Source of the DNA: Bacteroidota bacterium
Lineage (GTDB): Bacteria; Bacteroidota; Bacteroidia; Bacteroidales; FEN-979
NCBI GenBank assembly: GCA_026391845.1
Contig: JAPLDG010000228.1
Span: 38,479 to 84,911, forward strand
Length of the DNA: 46,433 bases
Reading direction: 5' to 3'
The position numbers and the translations under genes were made by a program. Shown here one piece after another: positions 45,401 to 46,433 of this stretch; position 1 is the stretch's first letter; each line of letters opens with the position of its first letter. The notes beneath the pieces are model-generated. The model ran no database searches, had not been told where the DNA came from, and was given only the letters and a program-made list of their open reading frames with translations.

Positions 45401-46433
45401 GAATTTCGGACTCAGAAAAAAAACGCATCACCAAAATTTTTCATTCAACTACGTTCCTTAAAGAGAGTATTATTCTCACCTTTAATGAACGTGACTTTAA
45501 GTTGGAAGATGTTACCGACAAGGGGATTTGGATTTTGCGTTTGCTTGCGTTCAAAGAATTTAAACATTACAGGCTATCCATCAACACCACTGAAGGCAAG
45601 CATTTCGACCTTCACATGGTGCTGAGCGAGAATCCTGATTTCAGGCCCCGGCCGGAAACATTTTACTGGCTGGCTTCGCTGGCAGGGTTTCCCTATGGAC
45701 CCGCTGTGGCGCCGATGCTTGGAAGCAGCAGGCCAAACCTTGGGGTTCTGACAACACAATATATAGGGGGTTTGACCGCATGGGATAAAATCCGCGAGTT
45801 GTCTGAAATCCATCGTTCATCCGGTTTTATCCGGGGCAATGCCTGGAAAAAGATCTTTATCAAATCTTTTTCGGTTATCTTTAAAGCCTGGCATCACAGT
45901 GGTTACCAGATCGTTCCGGGAGCTATCTCCCCATCTAACGTGGCCATTCCGGAAATGGACTTCCGCGAAAGCGCCGTAATCTTATCCCTTGCCGGATGGT
46001 CTGCATATAAAAACACCCTATCGCTGGTAGAACCGATGCTCCAGGATTATTACTGCAAAACTGCCTCGATCTATCCCTGGTGCCGAAACCAACTCGAAGT
46101 TACCTGGATCTTTGATGCGTGCATTGAGGGTCTGGGGAAAGAAGAAGCCGTGAAATTCCTGAAAAAACTAAAGTCTGACCTCAGATCGAAATCACTGACT
46201 TGTTTTGATTCAACAGAGATGCTGTCGCATCTTGATGAGTACCTTGAAACTGCCATCAAACAATTCTATTTGCCGGTGGCCCTGTTCAGTGCCATAGATC
46301 AGTATCAGGACTGGTATAAAATGAATCCGCTCACAACCTGCGCCGCAAAAGAACAAACATGCATTGAATTGCTTGAACTTTATAAATTGCAGCACGATGC
46401 AGAACTGATTCGCTACTTCCTGTATCGGCATAC
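42478..46433 (+). CDS. Very large AMP-binding (acyl-CoA synthetase-like) protein, 3' end beyond the window
   Basis: This frame is open from 42478 to the edge (more than 1,300 codons) but is absent from the ORF track because no stop is reached. Counting from the ATG at 42487, residues about 95-650 are an AMP-forming ligase: TSGSTGLPKG (264-273), GFGMTEATGG, STGD (489-492), DRVKDIYKNNRGQTVAP (from 507) and the adenylation lysine in ELTPKG (Lys610). This resembles long-chain acyl-CoA synthetases. The 90-residue N-terminal part and at least 660 residues after the ligase are not recognised. The GTG at 42478 has GAGGAGG seven bases upstream and overlaps the hicA stop; the ATG at 42487 is the alternative. 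Confidence 0.85.
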   Translation, partial: MAGMSELKSLLEDWKSLDHPDPDGKQIALKIIEVSEKICNSHQENSVPRDLWLRFLDITKNPAFLQALGDEKSRKRWSETVFLIIQHTNYNLRDMMEQRVSEHPHHVLFKDMSSATAIDWTYEQIYRHLREITSVLYQTAGADPRVALYTENCLEGACTDLACLMFGIFDTPLSPHFKIEVLLPIFDELKINIALADTEERLMVLQKIRERAAIKFTIFSLQAVTLKTRDIPYLVEECKKISRWDMDLILDRLPVHPNNRVATTMFTSGSTGLPKGVSFSAYNIVSKRFARAAALPQVGNEVFLCYLPLFHTFGRYLEMTGAIFWNGTYIFAGNTSAETLLSLFPKMNPSGFISIPLRWQELFERCQEKISHVESPELKEQAVREVVGLRLHWGLSAAGYLDPEVFRFFNHYGIHLNSGFGMTEATGGITMTPPGMYRDFTVGTPLPGVQTRLTENSELELSGHYIGRYLEAAGPDDLIPYPVSAEKDVWLSTGDVFKISKDGYYQIVDRVKDIYKNNRGQTVAPQVIEKKFYKVPGIQNVFLVGDNRPYNVLLIAPDRSDTIFNALQGNNTSEYFHQIVMAANSDVAPYERVINFALLDRDFSAEKGELTPKGSFNRKAIETNFKDIIEALYQSSVVKIDAGSFTISIPKWFFRDLGILETDIRYEQHRLINRRDKSTLIVRALKGKWFQIGHLKYHIDSSSIDMGLIARQPKIWTGNPAMIAFCPVKEGWDVPMKNISANVYLHTFKKLDEKNFPVIKSIRDQQLIEVNYLIFRMFFRDLHEAFQATDELGKILIHAEPRLAIVIRHRLEALAYHPEEEIRCLAYRLILLKAPNPEDIQKMPSFIDSGLSFLNEKSIREIASSNFGKHRLDALKQRLYWYRTRLSWPASKKHRQAFGDVLEMLYNFAALHLEYYVPVRAELSRWILHKEDASLSKLAEKYFYSLAAVFEKEFEKKPTREKLSGWRSKLVFEHGISDSEKKRITKIFHSTTFLKESIILTFNERDFKLEDVTDKGIWILRLLAFKEFKHYRLSINTTEGKHFDLHMVLSENPDFRPRPETFYWLASLAGFPYGPAVAPMLGSSRPNLGVLTTQYIGGLTAWDKIRELSEIHRSSGFIRGNAWKKIFIKSFSVIFKAWHHSGYQIVPGAISPSNVAIPEMDFRESAVILSLAGWSAYKNTLSLVEPMLQDYYCKTASIYPWCRNQLEVTWIFDACIEGLGKEEAVKFLKKLKSDLRSKSLTCFDSTEMLSHLDEYLETAIKQFYLPVALFSAIDQYQDWYKMNPLTTCAAKEQTCIELLELYKLQHDAELIRYFLYRH

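Noticed and set aside
42531-46431. Many minus- and plus-strand ORFs of 60-169 residues in the last 4 kb
   Set aside because: All overlap the open AMP-ligase frame, which has full ligase motifs; they are shadows left because the true gene has no stop in the window.

Overview
The window reads as a chromosomal segment from a member of the Bacteroidota, probably class Bacteroidia; I cannot name a genus. Supporting signs are two type IX secretion cargo proteins (a type A sorting tail and a gliding-motility CHU_C-type tail), a DUF5686 outer-membrane protein with a CarboxypepD_reg-like N-terminus, promoter -7 boxes of the TAnnTTTG type, few Shine-Dalgarno sequences and several TTG starts. No rRNA, tRNA, CRISPR array, transposase or phage gene was seen. 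No gene-free stretch exceeds 300 bases.

Layout. 1-2.4 kb: the 3' part of a POT-family peptide transporter with a terminator, then a TIGR01212 radical SAM protein. 2.4-13.3 kb, minus strand: guaB, three periplasmic SurA/PpiC-type foldases, a MoxR ATPase, pstSCAB, and a GPP34-domain protein. 13.4-16.2 kb: a secreted cyclophilin and a large T9SS cargo protein. 16.5-19.4 kb: a multiheme NapC/NirT-type cytochrome and an NhaD-type Na+/H+ antiporter. 19.5-21.3 kb, minus strand: an LEA-like lipoprotein and a gliding-motility-tail protein. 21.4-25.7 kb: glyA, sixA, ppk1 and a DivIC/FtsB-like division gene. 25.7-30.6 kb, minus strand: priA, pfkA and an RlmL-like rRNA methyltransferase. 30.6-33.2 kb: the DUF5686 protein. 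33.4-41.9 kb: a respiratory operon with a Tat-exported iron-sulfur protein, NrfD, a monoheme cytochrome c, SCO, caa3 oxidase subunits I, III, IV and II, and a heme O synthase-like gene. 41.9 kb to the end: hicB, hicA and a very large AMP-forming ligase that runs off the window. The ORF track omits this last gene because it has no stop inside the window.

How the genes fit together. The respiratory operon looks like a compact quinol:cytochrome c oxidoreductase of the complex-iron-sulfur-molybdoenzyme (CISM)/alternative complex III kind, reduced to three genes and placed directly before an A2-type caa3 oxidase with its copper and heme assembly factors. The foldase-MoxR-pst block joins envelope protein folding to phosphate import, with moxR and pstS overlapping by 4 bases.

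Most notable observations. (1) guaB and pstA each seem to carry an internal, non-triplet deletion: about 46 bases in guaB, and the last membrane helix in pstA. These are either real gene damage or assembly faults. (2) Several unrelated short tandem repeats with 7-9 base units sit almost only in gene borders, often directly before start codons (sixA, coxIII, coxIV, coxII), and one forms the C-terminal tail of Ppk1. (3) The iron-sulfur subunit lacks one cysteine in two of its four cluster motifs. (4) A HicBA pair is joined stop-to-start with an AMP ligase that carries an unrecognised C-terminal region of at least 660 residues.
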